DNA of 64,000 nt, from NCBI GenBank assembly GCA_963752935.1, contig CAVWAL010000023.1, positions 248,001 through 312,000 of the forward strand. The letters are read 5' to 3'. A program made the position numbers and the translations under genes. A model generated the notes under the pieces. It worked only from the letters and a program-made list of their open reading frames with translations, made no database searches and was not told the DNA's origin. Shown here one piece after another: positions 17,169-25,294 of this stretch. Each line of letters begins with the position of its first letter. The first letter of the stretch is position 1. This DNA comes from RI-153 sp963752935. GTDB taxonomy: Bacteria; Chloroflexota; Anaerolineae; Caldilineales; Caldilineaceae.

Positions 17169-17714
17169 ATGATCTTCACCGAAACGAAACTCAAAGGTGC
17201 GTATATCGTCGATCTCAAACCCTTCGAGGATGAACGGGGATTTTTTGCGCGGGCCTGGTGTCAGCGCGAGTTTGAGGAACACGACCTGTCGCCTGATGTG
17301 AGACAGGTCAACCTGTCATACAACATCCACAAAGGCACGCTGCGCGGCATGCACTATCAGATCGAACCCTACGGCGAGGCCAAGATGGTACGCGCCATCC
17401 GCGGCGCCATCTACGATGTGATCATCGATCTGCGTCCCGATTCACCCACCTACAAAGAGTGGATCGGCGTGGAACTGTCGGCGCAAAATCATCGGCTGCT
17501 CTATGTCCCCGAAAACTTCGGACACGGCTTCCAAACCCTGACCGACGACGTCGAAGTGCTCTACCAGGTGAGCCAGTTCTACACACCGGGCGCCGAACGA
17601 GGCATCCGCTATGATGACCCAACCTTTGCAATCGACTGGCCGCTGCCGGTCTCCGTCATTTCCGACAAAGACCGCACCTGGGCCGATTTCCAGGAAGCCG
17701 CCGTCGTCGGCTAG
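17169..17714 (+). CDS. rfbC: dTDP-4-dehydrorhamnose 3,5-epimerase family protein
   Basis: 181 aa, the normal RmlC length; a cupin that epimerises 4-keto-6-deoxy sugars. DERGFFARAW (substrate loop), NLSYNIHKGTLRGMHYQ (catalytic His in RGMHYQ), YDVIIDLRPDSPTY and VPENFGHGFQTL are all present in order. The usual GFAHGF reads NFGHGF. Context with rfbF rather than rmlD suggests it may act on a CDP-linked or branched sugar instead of dTDP-rhamnose. True rmlA and rmlB homologues are at 34-37 kb. Confidence 0.88.
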   Translation: MIFTETKLKGAYIVDLKPFEDERGFFARAWCQREFEEHDLSPDVRQVNLSYNIHKGTLRGMHYQIEPYGEAKMVRAIRGAIYDVIIDLRPDSPTYKEWIGVELSAQNHRLLYVPENFGHGFQTLTDDVEVLYQVSQFYTPGAERGIRYDDPTFAIDWPLPVSVISDKDRTWADFQEAAVVG

Positions 17715-17732
17715 CCCAAAGGAGAATCGAAC

Positions 17733-19034
17733 ATGATTTTGATCGATACTGCACTGAAAAAGCGCGCCGCTGAGGGCAATCCGATCCGCGTGGCCATGAT
17801 CGGGGCCGGGTTTATGGGCCGCGGCATAGCCCTGCAGATCCTGCAGAGTACGCCCGGCATGGAATTGGTCGCCATCTCAAATCGTCATCTGGACGGCGCC
17901 AAACGTGCTTACACTGAAGCCGGCGTCGAGGATGTGCAGATGGTCGAGACGGTGGCCGCGCTGGAAGAAGCCGTCGCCCGTGGACGCTACGCCATCACCG
18001 AGGATGCCCTGTTGCTCTGCCGCGCCGAGGGCATCGACGCCGTCATCGAGGTAACGGGCGCCATTGAGTTCGGCGCACAGGTTGCGCTTACCGCCATCGA
18101 GCACGGCAAGCATGTGATCCTGATGAACGCCGAATTGGACGGCACCATCGGTCCGCTGCTCAAGGAGCGCGCCGACCGGGCCGGTGTGGTCATCACCAAC
18201 GCCGACGGCGATCAACCGGGCGTGATCATGAATCTCTATCGCTTCGTCAAAGGGATTGGCGTCAAGCCCGTGCTGTGCGGCAACATCAAGGGGCTGCAAG
18301 ATCCCTACCGCAACCCCACCACGCAAGAGGCTTTCGCCAGGCGGTGGGGGCAGAAGCCGCACATGGTGACGTCATTTGCCGACGGTTCGAAGATTTCGTT
18401 CGAGCAGGCAATTGTAGCCAACGCCACCGGCATGACGGTAGCCAAACGAGGCATGCACGGCCCCACTGTCGCCGGCGGCACACCGCTGCAAGAGGTAGTG
18501 GATCTCTACCCGCTCGAGGATCTGATCAACGGCCCCGGCATCGTCGATTATGTCGTGGGCGCAGCGCCTGGGCCGGGCGTCTTCGTGCTTGGCACCCACG
18601 ACCACCCCATGCAGCAGCACTATCTGAATCTCTACAAACTGGGTGAAGGCCCACTCTACCTTTTCTACACACCCTACCACCTCTGCCATTTTGAGGTACC
18701 TAACACCGTGGCACGCGCCGTGCTCTTTGGCGATGCCGCGATTGCCCCTCAGGGTGCGCCCACTGTAGAAGTGGTGACCACGGCCAAGACAAACCTGAGC
18801 GCAGGGGATGTGCTTGACGGCATTGGTTTCTATATGACCTATGGACAGTGCGAAAAGGCCGAAATTGCCCGCGCCGAAAACCTGCTGCCGATGGGGCTGG
18901 CCGAAGGCTGCCGCCTCAAGCGCGACCTGCCCAAAGATGCCGTCCTCACCTTCGATGATGTGGAACTGCCGCCCAATCGCCTGTGCGACAACCTCTGGAA
19001 GGAACAGATGCACCTGTTCGCCCAGCCCGTATAA
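17733..19034 (+). CDS. NAD(P)-dependent oxidoreductase with C-terminal SAF domain
   Basis: 433 aa. The N-terminal Rossmann domain, IRVAMIGAGFMGRGIALQIL (residues 18-37), is homoserine-dehydrogenase-like. The middle part (AEGIDAVIEVTGAIEFGA, ADGDQPGVIMNLYRFVKG) is typical of the SAF-type oxidoreductases found in surface-sugar clusters. The C-terminal segment (about 350-430, NLSAGDVLDGIGFY, AEGCRLKRDLPKDAVLTFDDV) is the SAF fold. The start follows AAAGGAG at 7 bases. It is likely the reductase step of the CDP-sugar pathway; the precise reaction is unknown. Confidence 0.85.
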   Translation: MILIDTALKKRAAEGNPIRVAMIGAGFMGRGIALQILQSTPGMELVAISNRHLDGAKRAYTEAGVEDVQMVETVAALEEAVARGRYAITEDALLLCRAEGIDAVIEVTGAIEFGAQVALTAIEHGKHVILMNAELDGTIGPLLKERADRAGVVITNADGDQPGVIMNLYRFVKGIGVKPVLCGNIKGLQDPYRNPTTQEAFARRWGQKPHMVTSFADGSKISFEQAIVANATGMTVAKRGMHGPTVAGGTPLQEVVDLYPLEDLINGPGIVDYVVGAAPGPGVFVLGTHDHPMQQHYLNLYKLGEGPLYLFYTPYHLCHFEVPNTVARAVLFGDAAIAPQGAPTVEVVTTAKTNLSAGDVLDGIGFYMTYGQCEKAEIARAENLLPMGLAEGCRLKRDLPKDAVLTFDDVELPPNRLCDNLWKEQMHLFAQPV

Positions 19035-19039
19035 TTGAA

Positions 19040-19070
19040 AACCCGCCAGGTCTTCGTGACCTGGCGGGTT
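19040..19070. terminator. Terminator hairpin after the sugar operon
   Basis: AACCCGCCAGGTC / GACCTGGCGGGTT, 13 bp perfect, loop TTCGT, five bases after the stop codon. The stem core (CCCGCCAG) resembles the terminator at 2753. It lies between convergent genes. Confidence 0.8.
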
Positions 19071-19105
19071 GCATAGCGTTTGCAGTTAGCCCCAGTGGAA
19101 AGTCT

Positions 19106-19693
19106 TCATCGCCCCACTAGGGATCCTATCCACGACAGCCATGTGATCGGCACCGATTGTCCCAGGATCCAGAGGGCAATCCACCCCATCCCAATCTCAA
19201 TTGCATAATACAGAGGAATCGGCACGCTCACACTGGTGGGCAGCGGCCACAACAACGGGGCGGTGCCATGTGAGGCATCGCGTACCATGTGCGAGAGCAG
19301 CACCCCCAACACCAGGATCGCGCCTAGCGGCTCCCGGCTGATGATCCACGTGAGCGCGGCCATGGCGATGGCAAAGGCGAAGCTGTGCGCGATGGGACGC
19401 CCGCCCAATTCCAGTGCGTCCTCCAGGGCGAACGAACGGGCGGCGATGAAATGGTCGAGATCCACCAGGACAGCCGCCATGGCCGCCACCGCCAGCCAGA
19501 TCCAGAGGTGACGCTGGATGGCAGGGTGAGCAAAGAGCGGAGCCACGACCAACAACGCCAGCACCAGATGCACCGGCGAATCGAGTAGCGCCCACAACTG
19601 GGTAGGGATCCCTTTGGGCCACGAGTATACCAGCGCGTCGCCCAACACCATCACCATCAAAATCGCGGCAGACAGGATCACGGCGCTGCCCAT
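19106..19693 (-). CDS. YdjM-like (DUF457) membrane-bound putative metal-dependent hydrolase
   Basis: 195 aa from ATG 19693; a GTG eight codons upstream is an alternative. Five or so membrane segments are visible. Conserved polar residues sit at membrane edges: LLDSPVHLVLALL, VDLDHFIAA, IAHSFAF and LLSHMVRDASHG. This pattern of His/Asp is that of the LexA-regulated/DUF457 family, proposed to be metal hydrolases. It is the last gene of the uronate cluster, 47 bases after the SDR stop. Confidence 0.7.
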   Translation of the reverse strand: MGSAVILSAAILMVMVLGDALVYSWPKGIPTQLWALLDSPVHLVLALLVVAPLFAHPAIQRHLWIWLAVAAMAAVLVDLDHFIAARSFALEDALELGGRPIAHSFAFAIAMAALTWIISREPLGAILVLGVLLSHMVRDASHGTAPLLWPLPTSVSVPIPLYYAIEIGMGWIALWILGQSVPITWLSWIGSLVGR

Positions 19694-19740
19694 GGCACTG
19701 TTTATACTCTGCACTTTCGCACCCACTCCGCTCTTCTGGC

Positions 19741-20495
19741 TCAACCTGATTGTCCTTTGACGCTCCACACTGACCCTGTGGTGTACGTATTCTGCTCTGA
19801 ACAGAGGAACTCGACAACTTCGGCCACCTCTTCCGGGTCCGAATAGCGCCCCAGTGGATTGCCAGGATTGGCGATAAACTCTGGGGAAAAGCGAGGCACC
19901 ACCATATCGGTGAGCGCGCGCCCGGCTCCACGCCGTTGACAAAGATCCCTTGCCTGGAATATGAGTTCCCCAATGCACCCACCAACGAGTAGACCGCCCC
20001 TTTCGAGACGCCGTAGGGCACCTGATTGGTGGCCGCGTGCCGCGCCCCAGAGGTGATGGTGACACAGCGTCCCCACCCATTTTTCAGCATATAGGGGAAG
20101 GCGGCCTGATGGGCATGGAAGACACCGTAAACGTTGATGCGCATCACCTTATCAAATTGAGCCGCCGACTGTTCGAGAAAGGGCGCTTCGATGCCCAGGA
20201 TGCCGGCGCAACAGACCAGGATATCGATGCGCCCAAAGATGTCGGCGCTCTCGTCTGCCAACGTTTGGACGGCGACTTCGTCAGTCACATCGGTGCGCAT
20301 GTAGCGTGCCTGTTGGCCCAGCGCTTCGATCTCGGCGACCACAGCCTCGCCCTGTTCATCCAACAGATCGGCGATCACGACATCGCGCCCGGCCTCGGCC
20401 AGACGAATGGCGCAGGCGCGGCCAAGGCCACGCGCGCCGCCGGTGACAATCGCCAGTCGACGTTCAACAGGCGCAGCAAAACGGAGGTTGGGCAT
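19741..20495 (-). CDS. SDR-family oxidoreductase, interrupted by a frameshift
   Basis: FabG-like short-chain dehydrogenase. With one missing base restored, the gene would encode 251 aa, the normal length. Frame 1 (from ATG 20495) gives VTGGARGLGRA (cofactor), LVCCAGILG (NAG-type), TSGA and YGVSK (catalytic Tyr/Lys) to VNGVEPGA. The frame then shifts near 19913 in a GCGCGCGC run. The other frame continues ALTDMVVPRF through YTTGSVWSVKGQSG and ends at 19741. Without repair, frame 1 runs on in nonsense over the next gene. Neighbours suggest a uronate or aldonate reductase. Confidence 0.8.
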
Positions 20496-20561
20496 TAAGG
20501 ATCCTTTGTAGTGGTGGTTGGATGTGGAGAAGCCTGACGACGTCTTGGTTCTCAGTCATCG

Positions 20562-21428
20562 CTATGAAGTAAGCACGGGAATACCCAGCTCGCGCGCCGT
20601 ATTGTGGAAGAGCCGCGACACAGCGGGTAGATCGGCGGTGGCGTTGCCCTCTGATATGACAGGGTACTCGGGAGACAACGCCTCCACGCGGCGCAAGAGC
20701 GTCTTGAAGTCCATATTACCTTTGCCGGGGCAGCCATCTTGCAGGTGCAGCGCCAGTTTATTCTCAATCCAGATATCCTTGGCGTGGGCGCTGACAATGT
20801 GTTTGCCCAGCAGATCGAAGTGGTGATTGAGCGCCGATGTGGTGTCGAAGACGGTCTCCAGCGTGATCCAGTTGGCCGAGTCATAGTCGCAGCGCACCCA
20901 TGGTGAATCCACTTCATCCAGGACTTCGAGCGTAATCTCGGCATTCTGCAACGTCACCAGTTGGTGGCTCTCCAAACTGAGGAAGACACCCGCCTCTTCT
21001 GCGGCCGAGACACACTCTTTGAGCGTCTTCACCAGTTGACGCCGCGCCGACGCCGTCCAGTTGTCAGGGTGCGGATGCCACGGCCCCGTAGGGTTCATCG
21101 AGCCGGGGCCGGTGTCGATGCCACGCGCTCCCATCCACCCGGCCAGCCGCAAGGCTGCACGCACGGTGCTCACCGTCTCCTTACGCGCGCTTTCGTCGGG
21201 CGTGATCATGTTCTGCCAATAGCCCGTGGACTGGTAGAGACGCACCCCTTCGTCGGCCAGCAAACTGCGCAGTCGCTGTGCCTTTTCCCTGGGCGTCGTG
21301 TGGGGATCATTCTGGCGAAAACGTGTAAAAATGCCCGAAAACCCCAACTCGCGCACACGTCGGCATATAGCCGGGGTGACATCGTCCATATTTTCAGGCA
21401 AGAAACAGCCACTCATTCCGAAACGCAT
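20562..21428 (-). CDS. Sugar phosphate isomerase/epimerase (xylose isomerase-like TIM barrel)
   Basis: 288 aa from ATG 21428, preceded by GGAGG at 4 bases. It is an AP-endonuclease-2/xylose-isomerase-like TIM barrel. Metal-binding type residues appear in order: VFLSLESHQLVTL (Glu), VRCDYDSANWITL (Asp), IVSAHAKDIWIENK (His/Asp) and YPVISEGNA (Glu). It sits between uxaC and the SDR and most likely isomerises or dehydrates a hexuronate-derived sugar. The exact substrate cannot be read. Confidence 0.85.
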   Translation of the reverse strand: MRFGMSGCFLPENMDDVTPAICRRVRELGFSGIFTRFRQNDPHTTPREKAQRLRSLLADEGVRLYQSTGYWQNMITPDESARKETVSTVRAALRLAGWMGARGIDTGPGSMNPTGPWHPHPDNWTASARRQLVKTLKECVSAAEEAGVFLSLESHQLVTLQNAEITLEVLDEVDSPWVRCDYDSANWITLETVFDTTSALNHHFDLLGKHIVSAHAKDIWIENKLALHLQDGCPGKGNMDFKTLLRRVEALSPEYPVISEGNATADLPAVSRLFHNTARELGIPVLTS

Positions 21429-21528
21429 AGAACCTCCAAAAAAAGCAGTGGGTGATCGGTGATCGGGGGCAGAAGGGGCTAGAGGCGAGAGATTGTGTTG
21501 ACGATCCCCAACCTCCAGCCCCCGTTCT

Positions 21529-22944
21529 CTACAACTTATACGTCCGCTTCGCCAGATCATAAGATAAGGCGTGGACCATGCGCCGGGCGTCTTCTTCGTC
21601 GACGATGGCGCGCACCACGAGATCGGCGACCCAGTCGCAGGCGGCGCGACGCCACAAATCATGCCGCGCCGGGATCGACGGATAGGCGCGGGTGTCGTCG
21701 TTGAAACCGGCGGTATTGTAGATCCCCGTCGTTTCCATGACCAGATCAAAGAAGCGACGGATGCCGTTGAGGCTGTCGAAGAACCACCAGGGCGGCCCCA
21801 ACACCAGGCTGGGGTAGACGCCGGCCAGCGGCGCCAGTTCGCGCCCATAGGTCGTTTCGTCCAAATTAAAGAGGACGAGGGTCAGATCACGCTGCGTACC
21901 GTAGCGGTCGAGCAGCGGTTTGAGGTTACGCGTAAACTCGCTGCGAATGGGGATGTCGGCCCCCATATCGCGGCCAAAGCGGGCGAAGATGTCGGGGTTG
22001 TGGTTGCGGAACGAGCCCACGTGCATCTGCATCACCAGGCCGTCATCGCAGCTCATGCGCGCCATTTCGGTCAACATATGGCCGGTGAAGCGGCGCGCAT
22101 CCTCGCCGGTTGCCTCGCCCTTCAGCGCACGCTGAAAGATGCTATCCGCTTCGGCAGGGCTGAGGATCTCGGTGTATGCCGTCAGCGCAGCGTGGTCGGT
22201 GGCGGTGGCGCCCATTTCGCGGAAGAAGAGTCGCCGTTCCTCCAACGCCCGAATATAGGAGCGGTAATCGCGTACGTCCACACCAGAGACGGCGCCGAGT
22301 TGCTCGATGGCCTGCACCCAGCCCGCCATGTCCACGTTGACCACGGTATCGGGGCGGAAGGTGGGGCGGATCGTGCCCTGCCAATCCGAGGCCTGGATCG
22401 CCTTGTGGTGTTTCAATGTATCGGTGGCGGCGTCGGTGGTGCAGAGGACCTCGATGTTGAACTGTTCGTACATGCGCCGTGGGTTGAACTGCGGCGAGCG
22501 CAGCTTTTCGTCGATCTGATCATAGACCGATTGGGCGTTGTCGCCGGTCAGTTTCTCCTGGACGTCGAAGACATTGCGGAGTTCATCTTGCAGCCAGACG
22601 CCGGTAGGCGTCCCCCAAAACAGATGAATGTGATCGGCGAAGGTCTGCCAGATCTTGCGCTGATCTTGCTCCGTTTCGCCGCCATCGGCACGCGGAATAC
22701 CCAGATCTTCCAGCGGAATCCCCTGTGAGTAGAGCATGCGAAAGATGTAGTGATCGGGAATCAAGAGCAATTCGGTGGGTGATCCAAAGGTGTACTCCGG
22801 ATCGGCAAAGAGCCGCGGGTCCACGTGCCCATGGGGGCAGATCAACGGCAGATCGGCGACCGTCTCATATAGATCTTGGGCGACACGCCGCTGTGCAGGA
22901 TCAGACGAAAAATAACGCCAGGTGGGGCGTTCGAGTGAGGTCAT
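21529..22944 (-). CDS. uxaC: Glucuronate (uronate) isomerase
   Basis: 471 aa from ATG 22944 (GGAG 7 bases upstream; GTG 22947 is possible). An amidohydrolase-fold enzyme converting glucuronate to fructuronate and galacturonate to tagaturonate. Diagnostic: PLICPHGHVDPRLFAD (HGHVDP metal site) near 35-50, FWGTPTGVWLQDEL, LCTTDAATDTLKHH, MQMHVGSFRNHN, GPPWWFFDS. The length fits the family. It heads the minus-strand cluster with the TIM-barrel and SDR genes, consistent with growth on pectin- or glycosaminoglycan-derived uronic acids. Confidence 0.95.
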   Translation of the reverse strand: MTSLERPTWRYFSSDPAQRRVAQDLYETVADLPLICPHGHVDPRLFADPEYTFGSPTELLLIPDHYIFRMLYSQGIPLEDLGIPRADGGETEQDQRKIWQTFADHIHLFWGTPTGVWLQDELRNVFDVQEKLTGDNAQSVYDQIDEKLRSPQFNPRRMYEQFNIEVLCTTDAATDTLKHHKAIQASDWQGTIRPTFRPDTVVNVDMAGWVQAIEQLGAVSGVDVRDYRSYIRALEERRLFFREMGATATDHAALTAYTEILSPAEADSIFQRALKGEATGEDARRFTGHMLTEMARMSCDDGLVMQMHVGSFRNHNPDIFARFGRDMGADIPIRSEFTRNLKPLLDRYGTQRDLTLVLFNLDETTYGRELAPLAGVYPSLVLGPPWWFFDSLNGIRRFFDLVMETTGIYNTAGFNDDTRAYPSIPARHDLWRRAACDWVADLVVRAIVDEEDARRMVHALSYDLAKRTYKL

Positions 22945-23033
22945 CACCTTTCTCCTATCAGAAAGTGTGGGGAGTGAGTGAATACAAAGTCAGCCTGATC
23001 GTAATACGGGATGCAGGAACCGTCAATCGTGCG

Positions 23034-23657
23034 CTAACGATTGATCTCAGCGTCGATCTGCCGATAGATAGAATCCCAGTCCACCGCAGCGCCGGCTTTC
23101 ATCAGGTCGGCCATCCGTCGCGCTTCGGCCCCATCAGGCAACCAGCCGGTCAGGATGCGCGGCATGTTCATACGCCAACCGGCGGCAATCACGCTGGAAT
23201 GACGGTGGGGGTAGCGGATCACGTAGCGCCCGACGCGCAGCGCGTGTTCATCCATCGTCATCACACCCTGGCGGCCGGCTTCAATGTCGTGCCACCAGAG
23301 ATTGCCGAAGGCGAATTTGCAGCTCGCACAGGTCGGCGGACCGCCGCCCAGTTCGCTGCCACACTCATCACAGCGTATGCGACACATGGCCATGTCGGCC
23401 ACCGTCCACAGATGGTCGTCGAGTTCGGCGATCACCACCTGGGCAAGCAGCGTTTCGTCCGCCGAAGCGGGGGCAATCTGCTCGTCGGCCAGTAGCGCAG
23501 CCCAATCCGCCTCCCAGAAACGCTCGATAGCATGGTGGCAGCGTGGACAGTCCCGGTAGTTGAAGCCGAGAACTTGACCGCACTGTGAGCAGCTTTCTAC
23601 GCCCGTGGGCCGGGGAAGGCGACGACCGGCCGGCCGCCGTTGTTTGTCTGAATTCAT
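23034..23657 (-). CDS. Double zinc-ribbon protein, unknown function
   Basis: 207 aa, cytoplasmic. Two four-Cys zinc ribbons: CSQCGQ ... CPRCH (about 23-41) and CDECGSE ... CASCK (about 96-113). The first is followed by an acidic helix and the second by a helical tail with ILTGWLPDGAEARRMADLMKAG. No catalytic motif seen; family not recognised. It could be a nucleic-acid or protein adaptor. Downstream of uxaC's promoter region but not obviously part of that operon. Confidence 0.7.
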   Translation of the reverse strand: MNSDKQRRPAGRRLPRPTGVESCSQCGQVLGFNYRDCPRCHHAIERFWEADWAALLADEQIAPASADETLLAQVVIAELDDHLWTVADMAMCRIRCDECGSELGGGPPTCASCKFAFGNLWWHDIEAGRQGVMTMDEHALRVGRYVIRYPHRHSSVIAAGWRMNMPRILTGWLPDGAEARRMADLMKAGAAVDWDSIYRQIDAEINR

Positions 23658-23772
23658 TGGGCAAGGCCATCTTTAGCGAAAGAATCTGTTCAAACCTGGC
23701 CTACGATTATAGCAGAAGTGAATGAAGCCGGTGGGTTCTGTTTTGGCTGGGCCGTCCGTCCCTCAGACGCGA

Positions 23773-23806
23773 AGAGTGGGATGTGTCCCTAGCCACATCC
23801 CACTCT
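23773..23806. terminator. Terminator hairpin downstream of doxX
   Basis: AGAGTGGGATGTG / CACATCCCACTCT, 13 bp, 8-base loop, 46 bases past the DoxX stop on the minus strand. Confidence 0.75.
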
Positions 23807-23851
23807 CGTTTCCTACTATTTGATTTTCTTACCCTATGCTGTCAACCGTGC

Positions 23852-24457
23852 TTAGTCATCACCGACGGCTTGTCCCAGGGCCGGGCTTTGCCGGACGACT
23901 CGTCGCTGCGGTCGGTTCCACGGAGTGCCTACCCAGCGCAACAGGAAGTAGTCGGCGCCAAAGTAACCGGCGGTCTTCCAGGCGAAGATGAGGGTGAGGG
24001 CAATCACAAAGAGCCACGGGTTGCTGCTCGCCGAACCGGCCATCATAAAGTTCCAGTTCATAAAGGCGCCGGCGAAGGCTGCGATGCCGACGAATGCACC
24101 GATGATGAGGGCAACGCCGATGGCAAACTCACCGTAGGCCACTACTTTGGCGAACCAGGTGTAGGACTGCGTGTCGAGCAGGAACTGTAAGAACGAGCGA
24201 TACCAGTCGAATGTAATGGCAGGGCGGCCCCCATCAGGAATCGCTACCGCGCCTGTCCAAAATCCCTTCAAGGCGTCACCGGTCTGCACCCAGCCCGGAT
24301 TTTCAATTTTGTGCAGACTTGCTTCGATCCACTGCCAGCCGAGCCATACCCGTAAAACCAACCACACAATCGAAAAGCGTACATCACTGAACAGGGTCTT
24401 GATAAAGGCCGGTTCTTCGATACCGCTGAGACGCTCCTGTTTGAAAACGTTTAACAT
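23852..24457 (-). CDS. DoxX/DoxD-like membrane protein
   Basis: 201 aa with four membrane helices. The first carries VWLVLRVWLGWQWIEASLHKI, as in DoxX family proteins and the thiosulfate:quinone oxidoreductase small subunit. FAKVVAYGEFAIGVALIIGAFVGIAAF and FMNWNFMMAGSASSNPWLF complete the fold. The start ATG 24457 follows AAGGAG. The family acts at the membrane in quinone-linked sulfur oxidation or as a redox accessory; which one cannot be told here. Confidence 0.85.
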   Translation of the reverse strand: MLNVFKQERLSGIEEPAFIKTLFSDVRFSIVWLVLRVWLGWQWIEASLHKIENPGWVQTGDALKGFWTGAVAIPDGGRPAITFDWYRSFLQFLLDTQSYTWFAKVVAYGEFAIGVALIIGAFVGIAAFAGAFMNWNFMMAGSASSNPWLFVIALTLIFAWKTAGYFGADYFLLRWVGTPWNRPQRRVVRQSPALGQAVGDD

Positions 24458-24634
24458 TTGAATTCTCCTTGATGGATGAACTACTTATCTCGCTGTCGAT
24501 GGCACTATCTTAGCGCCACTCAAGGAGGTCGTGTAGCGGGCAAAACCCGCTTGTTTGGCCGGCTTTTGCCAGGGTTTCCCCTGCGCGTCCCTGGTCAGTA
24601 GACAGATCGCCGTCCTGGCCGTTTACTCGACCGT

Positions 24635-25288
24635 TTACTCTAAATGGCCGTGTTGAAGCGCGGACTGAACGAGCTGGGCGCGGGTGGTCAGGTCGAGTTT
24701 TTCCATGCCGCGAGCACGGTAGCTTTCCACTGTTTTCACGCTGAGGTGGATCTCGTCGGCGATTTCCGCGTTGGTGTAGCCCAACGCCACCAGTTTCATC
24801 ACCTCAAACTCACGCTCGGACAGCTCCGCCCATGGATCGAGGGGTTCGGCCACGGTTGGCTGGGTCAGCGATTCCACCAGTTTCTGCGTCATCGCCGAGT
24901 GGACGTAGGTCTCGCCGCGGCGCACGGCCCGGATCGCCATCAGCAATTCCTGGTCGACGGCATGTTTGAGCACGTAGCCCGCAGCGCCGGCGTTGAGGGC
25001 CTGGCGCAGATGGCTGGCATCGTCGTGCATGGTCAAAATCAGGATACGGGCAGCGGGCACGTCGGCGCGCAGGCGGGGGATCACGCTCAACCCATCCACC
25101 TTGGGCATGCTCAGATCCAACAGGATCAGATCGGGTTGCAGCGCACGCGCTTGCGCCAGGACTTCGTCGCCGTCTCCGGCCTCGCCCACCACTTCGAGAC
25201 CGCGCTGGGCGTCGATCAGCAACCGCAGCCCCGAGCGCAGGATGGCGTGGTCATCGGCGATCAGAATGCGCATGGTTTCATCTGACAT
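24635..25288 (-). CDS. NarL/LuxR-family response regulator
   Basis: 217 aa. Receiver domain 6-122: ILIADDHAILRSG (acidic pocket), LILLDLSMPKVDG (phospho-Asp), ILTMHDD (Thr) and VLKHA (Lys). LuxR HTH 150-212: LSEREFEVMKLVALGYTNAEIADEIHLSVKTVESYRARGMEKL. It begins 6 bases after the stop of the histidine kinase gene; the kinase's last codons supply the ribosome binding site (AAGAGG). It is the partner of that kinase; targets unknown. Confidence 0.93.
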   Translation of the reverse strand: MSDETMRILIADDHAILRSGLRLLIDAQRGLEVVGEAGDGDEVLAQARALQPDLILLDLSMPKVDGLSVIPRLRADVPAARILILTMHDDASHLRQALNAGAAGYVLKHAVDQELLMAIRAVRRGETYVHSAMTQKLVESLTQPTVAEPLDPWAELSEREFEVMKLVALGYTNAEIADEIHLSVKTVESYRARGMEKLDLTTRAQLVQSALQHGHLE

Positions 25289-25294
25289 GATCGG

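Noticed and set aside
19197..19912. C-terminal part of the 432-aa minus-strand frame beyond the SDR
   Set aside because: After the indel it reads the SDR and YdjM-like genes in the wrong frame; no conserved motif.
21571..22728. 385-aa plus-strand frame opposite uxaC
   Set aside because: uxaC is certain from its motifs; the opposite frame has no family features.
24535..24551. AGCGGG-CAAAA-CCCGCT hairpin between doxX and the response regulator
   Set aside because: Only 6 bp, and position fits neither a clear terminator nor a known leader; not strong enough to annotate.
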